DNA from: Candidatus Avelusimicrobium vaccinum
GTDB lineage: Bacteria > Elusimicrobiota > Elusimicrobia > Elusimicrobiales > Elusimicrobiaceae
DNA length: 64,000 bases
Reading direction: 5' to 3'
Assembly (NCBI GenBank): GCA_902794895.1
Contig: CADBIY010000003.1
Span: 17,805-81,804, forward strand
Shown: positions 39,781-48,251 of the stretch, piece after piece
How positions within the stretch are numbered: position 1 is the first letter of the stretch
How the letters are laid out: every line of letters begins with the position of its first letter
Notes under the pieces: generated by a model
What the model saw: only the letters and a program-made list of their open reading frames with translations
Told to the model about the DNA's origin: nothing
Databases searched by the model: none
Position numbers and translations under genes: made by a program

Positions 39781-40785
39781 AAAAATCTCCCTCTTATTTC
39801 CGTCATTGTTCCCATATATAACGTGGAGGAGTATTTACCGCGTTGCTTAGATAGTATTATCGGGCAGAGTTACAAAAATTTAGAAATTATTCTCGTAGAC
39901 GATGGATCCGGGGATTATTCTTCTCAAATTTGTGATCAATATGAGCAGAAAGATTCGCGCATCAAAGTGATTCATCAAAAAAATAAAGGATTGCCCTCTG
40001 CCCGTAACAGTGGCATGGACTTGATGCAAGGGGATTTTTTTACTTTTGTAGATGCAGATGATTGGATCAGAAAAGATTGTATAGAACTTCTTTATCAAGA
40101 ACAGCAAAAAACGAATGCCGATTTGATAACAAGTTCTTTTTACTATGCTTTTGATTCTCACATTATAGAAAAACGCTTTATTCCTTTGAATCTTCCGGTT
40201 AATTTGCCCCCCGGGCAATTTTTATTTTCTTTACTTAAGCAGCAAAATTTTTTCGCTTGGAATAAATTATACCGCCGAAGTTGGGTAGCAAACAATCGCT
40301 TTGATCCCCGTTACAGTATTGCAGAGGATTGGTATTTTGTATCGCACATGTCAAAAAAAGCAGGCCGTTTGGCACACGTAAAAAGTCCGTTGTATTTTTA
40401 TTATCAACGCCCGTCTTCGCTTTTACATACCGGCTCTAGCCAACAATGGTATCTGGCTATGCGGCTTGGATTGCACCGATACAACGAATTTAAAAAAAAC
40501 AACTATACTCCCCTGCAAAAGGAACTGCAAGGCTCTTTATTCTCTTTTGCCGGGGCTTTTGCATTAGTAGCCTTGCTAGAAAAACCTGCTCCACTGCATC
40601 AAATCCGAAAAGCACGAAAAATTTTCAAAACACATCTGTTGCAACTTCCCACGGCTCCCATTATTGGGATAGCGGGAAAAACTTTCGCACTATTGCTTGT
40701 TTTCTTTCCGCACCTGCTTCACAAACTATGTCAGTTATCGCCCGTCAACCGTTGGTTAAAAGAAATGTTTTCTAAAACTCGATAA
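39778..40785 (+). CDS. family 2 glycosyltransferase (copy 3)
   Basis: 335 residues, same GT-A architecture: ISVIVPIYNVEEYLPRCLDS, DDGSGD, FVDADDWIRKDC and IAEDWYFVSHM. Less similar in DNA to copies 1 and 2 than they are to each other. It has its own TATAAT box 6 nt from the ATG, so it can be expressed separately from the copy 1-2 pair. Substrate unknown; probable surface glycan assembly. Confidence 0.9.
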   Translation: MKNLPLISVIVPIYNVEEYLPRCLDSIIGQSYKNLEIILVDDGSGDYSSQICDQYEQKDSRIKVIHQKNKGLPSARNSGMDLMQGDFFTFVDADDWIRKDCIELLYQEQQKTNADLITSSFYYAFDSHIIEKRFIPLNLPVNLPPGQFLFSLLKQQNFFAWNKLYRRSWVANNRFDPRYSIAEDWYFVSHMSKKAGRLAHVKSPLYFYYQRPSSLLHTGSSQQWYLAMRLGLHRYNEFKKNNYTPLQKELQGSLFSFAGAFALVALLEKPAPLHQIRKARKIFKTHLLQLPTAPIIGIAGKTFALLLVFFPHLLHKLCQLSPVNRWLKEMFSKTR

Positions 40786-40807
40786 GATGATTGTGCTATA
40801 TTTATGC

Positions 40808-40846
40808 TATAATTAGAGTAGCGGATTTTCCGATAATGGAAAATCC
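40808..40846 (+). promoter_or_regulatory. rplU promoter and leader hairpin
   Basis: TGC-extended TATAAT (40808-40813), then a perfect stem GGATTTTCC-GATAAT-GGAAAATCC (40823-40846) just upstream of rplU. Such hairpins are known as L21 leaders in other bacteria; autoregulation by L21 is inferred. Confidence 0.55.
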
Positions 40847-40859
40847 CGATGGAAAAATT

Positions 40860-41168
40860 ATGTACGCAATTATTGAAACTGGTGGAAAACAGTACTGGGT
40901 AAAACCCGGTCAAGATCTGCAGGTTGAAAAACTGGACGCGAAGGCCGGCGACAAAGTAGAATTAAAAGTACTTTGGGCCGCTGACGAAGAAGGTACCTCA
41001 GCAGATACCAAAGCTGCGCAAGCAGCCAAGGTCACCGCTCAAGTGGTTAAACATTTGAGAGGTCCGAAAATCCGTGTCTTCAAAAAACGCCCGAAAAAAG
41101 GTTACGAAAGAACCATCGGACACAGACAGGATTTAACGCAAATTAAAATCACGGATATCCAGCTCTAA
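40860..41168 (+). CDS. rplU: 50S ribosomal protein L21
   Basis: 102 residues, normal length. Starts MYAIIETGGKQYWVKPGQ and ends with the rRNA-binding KIRVFKKRPKKGYERTIGHR motif. I chose ATG 40860; an upstream in-frame ATG would place coding sequence through the leader hairpin. Followed 14 nt later by rpmA and then obgE, the usual rplU-rpmA-obgE order. Confidence 0.97.
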   Translation: MYAIIETGGKQYWVKPGQDLQVEKLDAKAGDKVELKVLWAADEEGTSADTKAAQAAKVTAQVVKHLRGPKIRVFKKRPKKGYERTIGHRQDLTQIKITDIQL

Positions 41169-41182
41169 TTGGGAGATAAACA

Positions 41183-41578
41183 ATGGCACATACAAAAGCA
41201 CAAGGTTCTTCCTCTAACGGAAGAGACAGCCACGGCCAACGTTTAGGCATTAAACGCTATGGTTCCCAGTTTGTAAACGCTGGGGAAATTATCGTCCGCC
41301 AACGCGGTACCAAATTCTTGCCCGGTACCAACGTTTCCAGAGCGAGCGATGACAGCCTTTTTGCCCGCGTAAGCGGCATTGTTACCTTTGAATGGGTAAC
41401 CAGAGGCAAAAAACAAATTTCCGTGTACCCCAAAGTTGCGGAAACCAAAGAAGCCAAAAAAGAGCCTGCTAAAAAAGCCGTAAAGGCCGCGCCGAAAACC
41501 GCTGCCCCCAAAGCTGCCAAGGCTCCCGCTAAAAAAACAGCTGCTAAAAAACCGGCAGCCCAAAAAGCGGATAAATAA
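41183..41578 (+). CDS. rpmA: 50S ribosomal protein L27 with Lys/Ala-rich C-terminal tail
   Basis: 131 residues; L27 is usually 80-90. Residues 1-85 are a normal L27 ([20 protein letters not shown], then [14 protein letters not shown] and [15 protein letters not shown]), whose N-terminus reaches the peptidyl transferase centre. Residues 90-131 are a tail of PAKK/KAAPK-like repeats, resembling histone H1 or other nucleic-acid-binding tails. GGGAG upstream. The tail's role is unknown. Confidence 0.96.
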   Translation: MAHTKAQGSSSNGRDSHGQRLGIKRYGSQFVNAGEIIVRQRGTKFLPGTNVSRASDDSLFARVSGIVTFEWVTRGKKQISVYPKVAETKEAKKEPAKKAVKAAPKTAAPKAAKAPAKKTAAKKPAAQKADK

Positions 41579-41595
41579 ACTTTTGGCCAGTTAAA

Positions 41596-41624
41596 GCGGC
41601 AGGATCCGTCCTGCCGCTTTTTTT
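41596..41624 (+). terminator. rpmA terminator
   Basis: GCGGCAGGA-TCCG-TCCTGCCGC followed by TTTTTTTG. Confidence 0.9.
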
Positions 41625-41651
41625 GTTCAAACACAACGGGTGTGCTACAAT
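41623..41651 (+). promoter_or_regulatory. obgE promoter
   Basis: -35 TTGTTC (41623-41628), 17-nt spacer ending TGC, -10 TACAAT (41646-41651). A 29-nt leader with AGAGGA precedes the ATG. Confidence 0.7.
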
Positions 41652-41680
41652 AAAGTAAGGCCGTTTTTAAAGAGGAATTT

Positions 41681-43057
41681 ATGCAATCGGGAAGTTTTTT
41701 AGACCGCGTTAAAATTTACATCACTGCCGGCAAAGGCGGCGACGGATGTTTGTCCTTCCGCCGCGAAAAATTTATTGAATTTGGTGGCCCCAACGGTGGC
41801 TGCGGCGGCAAAGGCGGGGACGTAATTTTACAAGCCGAACCGAATTTAACCACGCTCTTGGAACTGGCCTACAATCCGCACATTGAAGCACAAAACGGCG
41901 AAAAAGGCGGTACTTATAATAAAACCGGACGCGCCGGGGAAGACAAAATTATCCGCGTTCCCTGTGGCACGCTCGTTAAAAAAGACGGCGTTGTCATTGC
42001 CGATTTAACCAAACCCGGCCAACAATTTACCGTTGCCAAAGGCGGCATGGGCGGGCGCGGAAACCAATCCTTCAAAACACGCAATAACACAGCCCCCCAT
42101 ATTGCCGAAAACGGACAGCCCGGCGAAGAAGTTACCCTGATTTTAGAACTTAAAATTTTAGCGGATTTAGGTCTGGTCGGTTTCCCAAATGCCGGGAAAA
42201 GCACCTTTTTAAGCCGTATTTCGGCCGCACGCCCGCGCATTGCAGACTATCCGTTTACCACCCTTAACCCAAACTTAGGTATTACGCTGCACAAAGGCCT
42301 CAGTTTTGCTACCGCCGACATTCCCGGTATTATTGAAGGCGCCAGCGAAGGCAAGGGGCTGGGCTTTCAGTTTTTAAAACATATTGAACGTACGCGCGTA
42401 TTACTACACCTGGTAGATCCGGACGGCTTTGATGGAATGAGTGCGGAAAAATCCATTAAAGTGATTGAAAATGAATTGAAAACCTTTGATAAAAAACTGT
42501 TTTCAAAACCGCGGATTATCGTAATTAATAAAATGGATTTACCGGATGCTGAACAAGTCTATAAAGCGATCCAAAAGAAATACAAAAAATGCAAAGTGAT
42601 GCAAATGTCCGCCGCCACGGGAGAAGGGGTGCAAAAAGTGCTGGACGAAGTGGTTAAGATTTTAGCGGCTACTCCGGTGGAAATTTTGGAACCGGTACAA
42701 AAATCGACTCCCGTTCACAAAGTAGAACCTATTTTTACCATTGACCGCGACGAGAATGATATTATCCATATTTCCGGTAAAAAAATTGTGGAATTTATCG
42801 CAATGACCAACTTTTCCCAACCGGAAGCGGTCACGCGGCTTAAAGGTATTTTCAAAAAAATCGGCTTGGAAAAAGCCCTCTTAAAATACGGCGTTCAAGA
42901 CGGAGATACGTTAATCGTGGGTGATAAAGAGTTTGAATGGAACGGCGACTTTGATGAAGAAGCACCTGTTTCGCCCGAACACGCCGGTTATAAGCGGCGC
43001 GAAACCAAAGCCGAACGTCTTGCCAAACGAAAGGCTCGCCGCGAAGGGAAAAAATAA
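41681..43057 (+). CDS. obgE: GTPase Obg
   Basis: 458-residue essential GTPase in ribosome assembly and stress response. Glycine-rich Obg fold at the N-terminus (about 1-160), G domain with GFPNAGKST (P-loop, about 165), DIPGIIEGA and NKMD, then a C-terminal OCT-like domain (GVQDGDTLIVGDKEFEWNGD, about 406-425) and a basic tail (KAERLAKRKARREGKK). It has its own promoter and an SD. Converges on the serine protease gene. Confidence 0.97.
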   Translation: MQSGSFLDRVKIYITAGKGGDGCLSFRREKFIEFGGPNGGCGGKGGDVILQAEPNLTTLLELAYNPHIEAQNGEKGGTYNKTGRAGEDKIIRVPCGTLVKKDGVVIADLTKPGQQFTVAKGGMGGRGNQSFKTRNNTAPHIAENGQPGEEVTLILELKILADLGLVGFPNAGKSTFLSRISAARPRIADYPFTTLNPNLGITLHKGLSFATADIPGIIEGASEGKGLGFQFLKHIERTRVLLHLVDPDGFDGMSAEKSIKVIENELKTFDKKLFSKPRIIVINKMDLPDAEQVYKAIQKKYKKCKVMQMSAATGEGVQKVLDEVVKILAATPVEILEPVQKSTPVHKVEPIFTIDRDENDIIHISGKKIVEFIAMTNFSQPEAVTRLKGIFKKIGLEKALLKYGVQDGDTLIVGDKEFEWNGDFDEEAPVSPEHAGYKRRETKAERLAKRKARREGKK

Positions 43058-43061
43058 TCTA

Positions 43062-43088
43062 AAACCGGGAATTACTTCCCGGTTTTTT
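43062..43088. terminator. bidirectional terminator obgE/protease
   Basis: CCGGGA-ATTACT-TCCCGG stem with TTTTTTT on the plus side; it overlaps the protease stop codon. Confidence 0.8.
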
Positions 43089-44106
43089 TAGGAGTTTGAG
43101 TAGGTTTTCCACCCGTCTGCGACCGTTTGTTACTGCGGTTCACCATTTCTATTAACACTGAAAAATCTTTCCGCGTTTTAGAAACACAATACGGGTTGGC
43201 CTCTTTGATAGTTAGTTTATCAAAATCACGGCCCATTGTTTCCTTCATAAAATCTATCAGTCCTTTATTAAAAACAGGAAACATAAAGTAATTTTCTTCT
43301 TTCCGCGGACCGTTACCCTGTTGATACCATGTATCAAAATGGCCGGCTACCATGCCGATTAGTTCGCCGGTGTTACTCATCACGCCGCTGCCGCTCATCC
43401 CCTTACGGATGCCGAAATTTTTTGTATGTGCAAAACCCAAATTCTTTACATAAAACACCGGATTCGGGTCCTGTTTTACTTCGCGTATACCGTCAAAAAT
43501 CGCAATGACGGAAATTTTTCTGTCCAGTTCAAAATTTCCTTCATCAAAATATAAAAGAGGCGGAAGTTTAGGGCTCATCACGTGCGCCAAAGCGGCTTTG
43601 GCGCGGCGGTTTTTCTCTAGAAATGCATTAAACTGAGCCGCTGGAATAATCTGTCGGTAATTTTGCTTTGCCGTTGGACGTAAATAATACGTAACCGGAG
43701 CACGGTCCACCGGCAAATACAACAGGGCAAAATCATTTTTGGCAAAAATAGTGGTGTTATATTGCGGATGAACAAATACGATTGGTTTTTTTACGGTATG
43801 TGTAAAACGTGCCAAGGCCGACGGGGAATATTCCAATAAATCCAGTTGGATTTCACACCCGTTTTTACAGGGAGATTTTACACAATGAGCCGCTGTTACA
43901 AACCAATTTCGTGTGATTCGTGTGGCTTGGCATTTACCGATATTGCCGGATTGTTCTCCGGATGCAACAATAAAATACTCAAAAGTATGATAAAAATCTT
44001 CTTTTTTAGAGTGTTTGTCTTCGTCGACAACCGAAAAGGTTCCCACTTCTGCCCACAGAGAAATTGCACTGGTAACGGCCCAAAGAATAAATAATAATTT
44101 TCGCAT
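43072..44106 (-). CDS. exported trypsin-like serine protease
   Basis: 344 residues with a signal peptide (KLLFILWAVTSAISLWA). The S1 triad is visible: His in VTAAHCVKS (about 77), Asp in KNDFALLYLP (about 125) and Ser in GMSGSGV (about 240). Several Cys suggest disulfides, for example CKNGC next to the catalytic His. Probably periplasmic or secreted, with unknown substrate. Its ATG lies 5 nt from a TACAAT box with no SD. Converges with obgE. Confidence 0.85.
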   Translation of the reverse strand: MRKLLFILWAVTSAISLWAEVGTFSVVDEDKHSKKEDFYHTFEYFIVASGEQSGNIGKCQATRITRNWFVTAAHCVKSPCKNGCEIQLDLLEYSPSALARFTHTVKKPIVFVHPQYNTTIFAKNDFALLYLPVDRAPVTYYLRPTAKQNYRQIIPAAQFNAFLEKNRRAKAALAHVMSPKLPPLLYFDEGNFELDRKISVIAIFDGIREVKQDPNPVFYVKNLGFAHTKNFGIRKGMSGSGVMSNTGELIGMVAGHFDTWYQQGNGPRKEENYFMFPVFNKGLIDFMKETMGRDFDKLTIKEANPYCVSKTRKDFSVLIEMVNRSNKRSQTGGKPTQTPKKTGK

Positions 44107-44117
44107 AACTTATTGTA
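44104..44117 (-). promoter_or_regulatory. leaderless-type promoter of the serine protease
   Basis: TACAAT (44112-44117 on the minus strand), 5 nt, then ATG at 44106. Confidence 0.5.
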
Positions 44118-44251
44118 TCAATTTTATTTTGTGATAATAAAAGTGTGATTAAATTTTGTTTGCTTTTTTGCTACGTGCAAAAGAGTGGACACGGCTATCT
44201 TGTAGATCCGGAATCCCCGGGGAGAGATCGCCAGTTTTTATGATAAATTAA

Positions 44252-44279
44252 AAAACCCCGCTCATAAGAGCGGGGTTTT
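44252..44279 (-). terminator. rplA terminator
   Basis: AAAACCCCGCTC-TTAT-GAGCGGGG followed by TTTTTTAATTT on the minus strand, ending the tuf-to-rplA cluster. Confidence 0.9.
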
Positions 44280-44299
44280 CATTTGCAAAAGAGAATTGC

Positions 44300-44974
44300 T
44301 TATTTGTTCGTTACAAACACACCGGGGCCCATGGTAGAACTTAACGAAATGCTCTTCACATAGACGCCTTTAGAGGTGCTGGGTTTTACACGAAGGATTG
44401 TATCCATAACCGCTTTTGCATTTTCCGCGAGTTTGGCTGCATCAAAAGATGCTTTGCCGATAATCGCGTGAACGATACCATACGCATCTGCTTTAAACTC
44501 AATGCGTCCGGCTTTTAATGCTTTGATCGTGTTAGCGAGGTCAAAAGTAACCGTCCCGGATTTCGGGTTCGGCATGAGTCCGCGCGGACCCAAGATTTTA
44601 GCGGCTTTGGCTAAATCTTTCATCGTGTCCGGCGTGGCAACGAGTACGTCAAAGTCAATTTTGCCTTTAATTACTTCTTCCACAATGTCTTCCGCACCTA
44701 CGCGGTCGGCACCGGCTTTTTGCGCTTCTTGAGCGTGTTCACCTTTGGCGATAACAGCGATGCGTTTGGTTTTACCCGTTCCGTGCGGCAAAGCAACGGT
44801 GGTGCGGACTTGTTGATCCGCTTTTTTGGTATCGATCCCCAATTTCACGTGGATTTCAACGGTTTCGTCAAATTTGGCTTTTGCGTTTTCTTTGACGATT
44901 TTAGCACCTTCTTCCAACGTGTATACTTTGGATTTATCGTATGCTTTTACGGCTGCTTCCATTCTTTTTCCCAT
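44300..44974 (-). CDS. rplA: 50S ribosomal protein L1
   Basis: 224 residues, normal. KLGIDTKKADQQVRTTVALP, TPDTMKDLAKAAKILGPRGL and MPNPKSGTVT are diagnostic. L1 forms the mobile stalk that handles E-site tRNA and can repress its own operon. AAGGAG precedes the ATG. A GGGCG-ACAA-CGCCC stem lies in the 50-nt rplK-rplA spacer. It is the last gene of the cluster; rplJ, its usual neighbour, is absent. Confidence 0.98.
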   Translation of the reverse strand: MGKRMEAAVKAYDKSKVYTLEEGAKIVKENAKAKFDETVEIHVKLGIDTKKADQQVRTTVALPHGTGKTKRIAVIAKGEHAQEAQKAGADRVGAEDIVEEVIKGKIDFDVLVATPDTMKDLAKAAKILGPRGLMPNPKSGTVTFDLANTIKALKAGRIEFKADAYGIVHAIIGKASFDAAKLAENAKAVMDTILRVKPSTSKGVYVKSISLSSTMGPGVFVTNK

Positions 44975-45025
44975 CTTAAATACTCCTTAGGTAATGCGGG
45001 CGTTGTCGCCCTCCCTATATTAAAT

Positions 45026-45460
45026 TTATTTTACTACGTCTACACCCATGCTGCGGCAGGTACCCTTTACCATTTCCGCGGCGTGTTTTACGTCTTTCGT
45101 GTTCAAATCGGGCAGTTTTTGGGCCGCGATTTTTTCACATTGGGCTTGGGTGATCTTGCCGACTTTATCTTTGTGCGGTGCACCGGAACCTTTTGCTAAT
45201 TTAAGTTCCTTAATAATCAGCGTAGCCATAGGCGGCATCTTGGTAATAAAGGTGAAAGAGCGGTCTTCAAAAACAGTGATGATGACCGGGATCTTAATTC
45301 CTTTTTCCATTTTAGCCGTTTTGGCGTTGAATTGTTTGCAGAATTCCATGATGTTTACACCATGTTGGCCCAAGGCCGGACCTACTGGCGGAGCCGGGTT
45401 GGCCGCACCTGCAGGAATCTGCAACTTGATGTATCCTTTAATTTTTTTCTCTTTTGCCAT
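45026..45460 (-). CDS. rplK: 50S ribosomal protein L11
   Basis: 144 residues. [20 protein letters not shown] with the proline-rich hinge, and [15 protein letters not shown], are diagnostic of the GTPase-centre protein L11. SD GGGAG. Between nusG and rplA on the same strand. Confidence 0.98.
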   Translation of the reverse strand: MAKEKKIKGYIKLQIPAGAANPAPPVGPALGQHGVNIMEFCKQFNAKTAKMEKGIKIPVIITVFEDRSFTFITKMPPMATLIIKELKLAKGSGAPHKDKVGKITQAQCEKIAAQKLPDLNTKDVKHAAEMVKGTCRSMGVDVVK

Positions 45461-45502
45461 TTTTTGTTACTCCCTAATTTTTACTGCGTACTTCGGTAAA
45501 AT

Positions 45503-46036
45503 CTAGTTCTTTTCCACTTGGAGGAAGTCCACTTCCACCGGAGTTGCACGGTCAAAAACAGTTACCATTACTTTGAGTTTGTTCTTCTGTTCGTTGACTT
45601 CTTCCACTACCCCGATAAAGTGTTTGAACGGCCCTTCCGTGATACGGACGCTTTCGCCCCGTTCAAATTCCACCATATGTTTGGGTTTGCCGGACGGATT
45701 ATCCGTCAATTCTACAATACCGGCAATTTCTTCTTCGGGCAGAGGAACCGGATTCGGATCCCCTAAAAAACCGGTTACGCCAGTAATCCCTTTGATAAAC
45801 CAATAGGATTCGCTGGTCATGTTCATTTCTACTAATACATAGCCCGGGAAAAATTTGCGTTTGCGAAGGATTTTTTTGTTTTGTTTAACCTCGACCACTT
45901 CTTCGGTAGGAACGAGCACATTAAAAACGCGGTCGCCAAATCCTTGGATTTCACTGTTTAATTTGATTTTTTCCCGTACTTTATCTTCGTGCCCCGTTTG
46001 GGTATGCACGACGTACCATGCTCTTTCTTCCGCCAT
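45503..46036 (-). CDS. nusG: transcription elongation/antitermination factor NusG
   Basis: 177 residues. NGN domain ([31 protein letters not shown]) and C-terminal KOW domain ([20 protein letters not shown]). It binds RNA polymerase and couples it to ribosomes or Rho. The ATG shares its A with the secE stop (TAATG), so translation is coupled. Confidence 0.97.
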   Translation of the reverse strand: MAEERAWYVVHTQTGHEDKVREKIKLNSEIQGFGDRVFNVLVPTEEVVEVKQNKKILRKRKFFPGYVLVEMNMTSESYWFIKGITGVTGFLGDPNPVPLPEEEIAGIVELTDNPSGKPKHMVEFERGESVRITEGPFKHFIGVVEEVNEQKNKLKVMVTVFDRATPVEVDFLQVEKN

Positions 46037-46224
46037 TAATGTCCTCCAATCAGCGCACCTAAAACGCGCGTAAGGCCAAAGTCAATAATGCCAACGTAAG
46101 CCGACACTAAAGCCACCACAATCGCTACTAAAATAGTAGACTGAATGACTTCTTGACGGGAAAGCCACGTAGATTTCTTAAGTTCGCCTACCGACTGCTT
46201 AAGAAAGTTAATCGCTTTATTCAT
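46036..46224 (-). CDS. secE: preprotein translocase subunit SecE
   Basis: 62 residues, the short single-membrane-span form. Basic amphipathic N-terminus (INFLKQSVGELKKSTWLSRQ) and one membrane helix (STILVAIVVALVSAYVGIID). The upstream open frame runs into tRNA-Trp, so ATG 46224 is the start. Clamps SecY in the inner-membrane Sec channel. Confidence 0.94.
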   Translation of the reverse strand: MNKAINFLKQSVGELKKSTWLSRQEVIQSTILVAIVVALVSAYVGIIDFGLTRVLGALIGGH

Positions 46225-46253
46225 AACTTGTCCGTTTCCCTGGTTATAAAACC

Positions 46254-46328
46254 TGGCAGGAGCGGAAGGACTCGAACCTTCAGTCCCGGTTTTGGAGACC
46301 GGTGGTTTACCAGTTAACCGACGCTCCC
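46254..46328 (-). tRNA. tRNA-Trp (CCA)
   Basis: Cloverleaf GGGAGCG...CGCTCCT with anticodon loop CTCCAAA. The CCA end is encoded. Lies between rpmG and secE, the classical position. Confidence 0.97.
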
Positions 46329-46338
46329 ACAAAAAATC

Positions 46339-46497
46339 TTAGGCTTTGCCTTCTTTGTGAGTGGTGCTCTTTCCGCATTTTTTGCAGAATTTGTGGAGCT
46401 CCAACTTATATTCTTTCTTTTTACCGCGCACTTGATAATAGTTTTTGTTTTTGCATTCGGTGCAAATCAGCGCGATTGTAATTCTTTCACTTGCCAT
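46339..46497 (-). CDS. rpmG: 50S ribosomal protein L33
   Basis: 52-residue zinc-type L33: begins MASERITIALICTEC and contains two CxxC pairs (CTEC, CKKC) that bind zinc. The remainder, KNKNYYQVRGKK and KLELHKFCKKCGKSTTHKE, is typical. It lies between tuf and tRNA-Trp on the same strand. Confidence 0.96.
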   Translation of the reverse strand: MASERITIALICTECKNKNYYQVRGKKKEYKLELHKFCKKCGKSTTHKEGKA

Positions 46498-46553
46498 CTT
46501 TAATAGTTCCTTATAATAAAGGTTAAATCAAATCTGTTTAGAGAATACTATCC

Positions 46554-46578
46554 CTGGGGGCGTTTAACACGCCCCCAG
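46554..46578 (-). promoter_or_regulatory. tuf-rpmG intergenic hairpin
   Basis: CTGGGGGCG-TGTTAAA-CGCCCCCAG stem with no T-run. Likely slows or processes the transcript after tuf rather than ending it. Confidence 0.55.
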
Positions 46579-46604
46579 TACAGTGAACCAAACAGTTTTG
46601 GTTA

Positions 46605-47795
46605 CTACTCAATAATTTTGGTTACTACACCAGCGCCTACGGTGTGGCCGCCTTCGCGGATAGCGAAGCGCAAACCTTCTTCCATAGCGACCGGGGTAAT
46701 CAATTTTACTTCGATTTCGGCGTTATCACCGGGCATAATCATGTCTTGTTTGAAAGACAATTCGCCGGTTACGTCCGTGGTGCGGAGGTAAAATTGCGGT
46801 TTATAACCCGGAGTAAGCGGAGTGTGGCGGCCGCCTTCTTCTTTTTTCAAGATGTACACTTGACCAATGAAGTGTTTGTGCGGGTGGACAGTTTTCGGAG
46901 CCGCTAACACTTGGCCGCGTTCTACTTGGTTCTTGTCAATACCGCGGAGCAAAATACCTACGTTATCGCCGGCGATACCTTCGTCCAACAATTTGCGGAA
47001 CATTTCGATACCGGTGGCTACCGTGCTCAAGGTGTCGCGGAAACCGATGATTTCCAAAGGATCACCCACGTGAACCTTACCGCGTTCAATTCTACCGGTG
47101 GCTACCGTACCGCGGCCGGTAATAGAGAATACGTCTTCTACGGCCATCAAGAACGGTTTATCGGTATCGCGTTTGGGTTCGGGAATCCAGTTGTCCAACG
47201 CTTCCATTAAGCGTTTAATGCAGGGTTCACCGAGTTCGCTTTGATCGCCTTCAATGGCTTTCAAGGCAGAACCGCGAATGATCGGAGTGTTGTCACGATC
47301 AAATTCGTATTTGCCCAGTAAGTCGCGAATTTCTTCTTCTACGAGGTCTAATAAATCTTTATCATCGACTAAGTCTACTTTGTTCAAGAATACGACGAGT
47401 TTCGGTACGTTGACCTGTTTGGCCAAAAGTACGTGTTCGCGGGTTTGCGGCATCGGGCCGTCTACAGCGGAAACTACCAAGATAGCACCGTCCATCTGCG
47501 CGGCACCGGTGATCATGTTCTTAATATAATCAGCGTGTCCGGGGCAGTCGATGTGTGCATAGTGGCGTTTATCGGATTCGTATTCTACGTGAGAGACGGC
47601 TACGGTTACGATTTTGGAAGCATCGCGAACTACGCCGCCTTTGGCGATATCGGTATAAGCCATGGCTTTGGCTTTACCTTCTTTTGCTAATACTTTGGTA
47701 ATAGCGGTGGTGAGCGTGGTCTTACCGTGGTCTACGTGACCAATGGTACCGACGTTCACGTGCGGTTTGCTGCGGGAAAATTTTTCCTTTGCCAT
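46605..47795 (-). CDS. tuf: translation elongation factor Tu
   Basis: 396 residues. GTP motifs [13 protein letters not shown] and NKVD are all present, as is the domain II/III ending [18 protein letters not shown]. Delivers aminoacyl-tRNA to the ribosome. SD CAGGAG. It follows two tRNA-Thr and one tRNA-Gly on the same strand, as in tufB loci. Confidence 0.99.
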   Translation of the reverse strand: MAKEKFSRSKPHVNVGTIGHVDHGKTTLTTAITKVLAKEGKAKAMAYTDIAKGGVVRDASKIVTVAVSHVEYESDKRHYAHIDCPGHADYIKNMITGAAQMDGAILVVSAVDGPMPQTREHVLLAKQVNVPKLVVFLNKVDLVDDKDLLDLVEEEIRDLLGKYEFDRDNTPIIRGSALKAIEGDQSELGEPCIKRLMEALDNWIPEPKRDTDKPFLMAVEDVFSITGRGTVATGRIERGKVHVGDPLEIIGFRDTLSTVATGIEMFRKLLDEGIAGDNVGILLRGIDKNQVERGQVLAAPKTVHPHKHFIGQVYILKKEEGGRHTPLTPGYKPQFYLRTTDVTGELSFKQDMIMPGDNAEIEVKLITPVAMEEGLRFAIREGGHTVGAGVVTKIIE

Positions 47796-47839
47796 TTGTT
47801 TAGTTCTCCTGTATTTAATTTACTGCATTTTTAAAAATT

Positions 47840-47912
47840 AGCTGGGAGTGGGAATCGAACCCACGACCTTCTCCTTACCATGGAGATGCTCTACCGACTG
47901 AGCTACCCCAGC
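47840..47912 (-). tRNA. tRNA-Thr (GGT), copy 1
   Basis: Cloverleaf GCTGGGG...CTCCCAGC; stem TCTCC/GGAGA encloses loop ATGGTAA, anticodon GGT. Identical over 73 nt to the neighbouring copy. Confidence 0.95.
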
Positions 47913-47949
47913 ATTCGAGTACTTCTTCTTACTTCAAAACGATTTTGTT

Positions 47950-48022
47950 AGCTGGGAGTGGGAATCGAACCCACGACCTTCTCCTTACCATGGAGATGCT
48001 CTACCGACTGAGCTACCCCAGC
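47950..48022 (-). tRNA. tRNA-Thr (GGT), copy 2
   Basis: Exact 73-nt duplicate of 47840-47912, separated by 37 nt. The canonical tufB cluster would have tRNA-Tyr and a second, different Thr isoacceptor here. Confidence 0.95.
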
Positions 48023-48041
48023 AACAGATAAAATTTTCAAA

Positions 48042-48112
48042 AGCGGGCGAAGGGAATCGAACCCTCGTCCCAAGCTTGGAAGGCTCGTGTTCTACCATTG
48101 AACCACGCCCGC
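48042..48112 (-). tRNA. tRNA-Gly (TCC)
   Basis: Cloverleaf GCGGGCG...CGCCCGC with anticodon loop CTTCCAA (TCC). First RNA of the tuf-to-rplA unit. Confidence 0.96.
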
Positions 48113-48188
48113 AAAAGACGACACTTTATTATATCAAAAAATATGTATCATGGGAAGGCCTTTCCTTTACGCCTCTCCCGATAAAAAC

Positions 48189-48204
48189 GACCCCCGTAGG
48201 GGTC
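48189..48204 (-). terminator. terminator of the DUF6625-like gene
   Basis: GACCCC-TAC-GGGGGTC followed by GTTTTTAT on the minus strand. It lies downstream of the next promoter and upstream of tRNA-Gly, so it could also attenuate the tRNA-tuf operon. Confidence 0.7.
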
Positions 48205-48214
48205 TTATAGATTT

Positions 48215-48243
48215 ATTGTAGCAAATTATAGCAGGAGGTGCAA
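48215..48243 (-). promoter_or_regulatory. candidate tRNA-Gly/tuf operon promoter
   Basis: -35 TTGCAC (48238-48243), 17-nt spacer ending TGC, -10 TACAAT (48215-48220), directly before the terminator-like hairpin at 48189-48204. A second, weaker box TTCCCA/TATAAT lies closer to tRNA-Gly. Confidence 0.5.
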
Positions 48244-48251
48244 CAAAAAAA

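Noticed and set aside
44107..44251. Possible small RNA upstream of the protease
   Set aside because: Only a short TCCGGAATCCCCGGGGA self-complementary patch; no promoter or terminator arrangement.
46225..46332. Longer SecE N-terminus
   Set aside because: The extension is the translated tRNA-Trp gene.
47840..48022. 73-bp direct repeat as a CRISPR or attachment site
   Set aside because: Both copies are complete tRNA-Thr genes.
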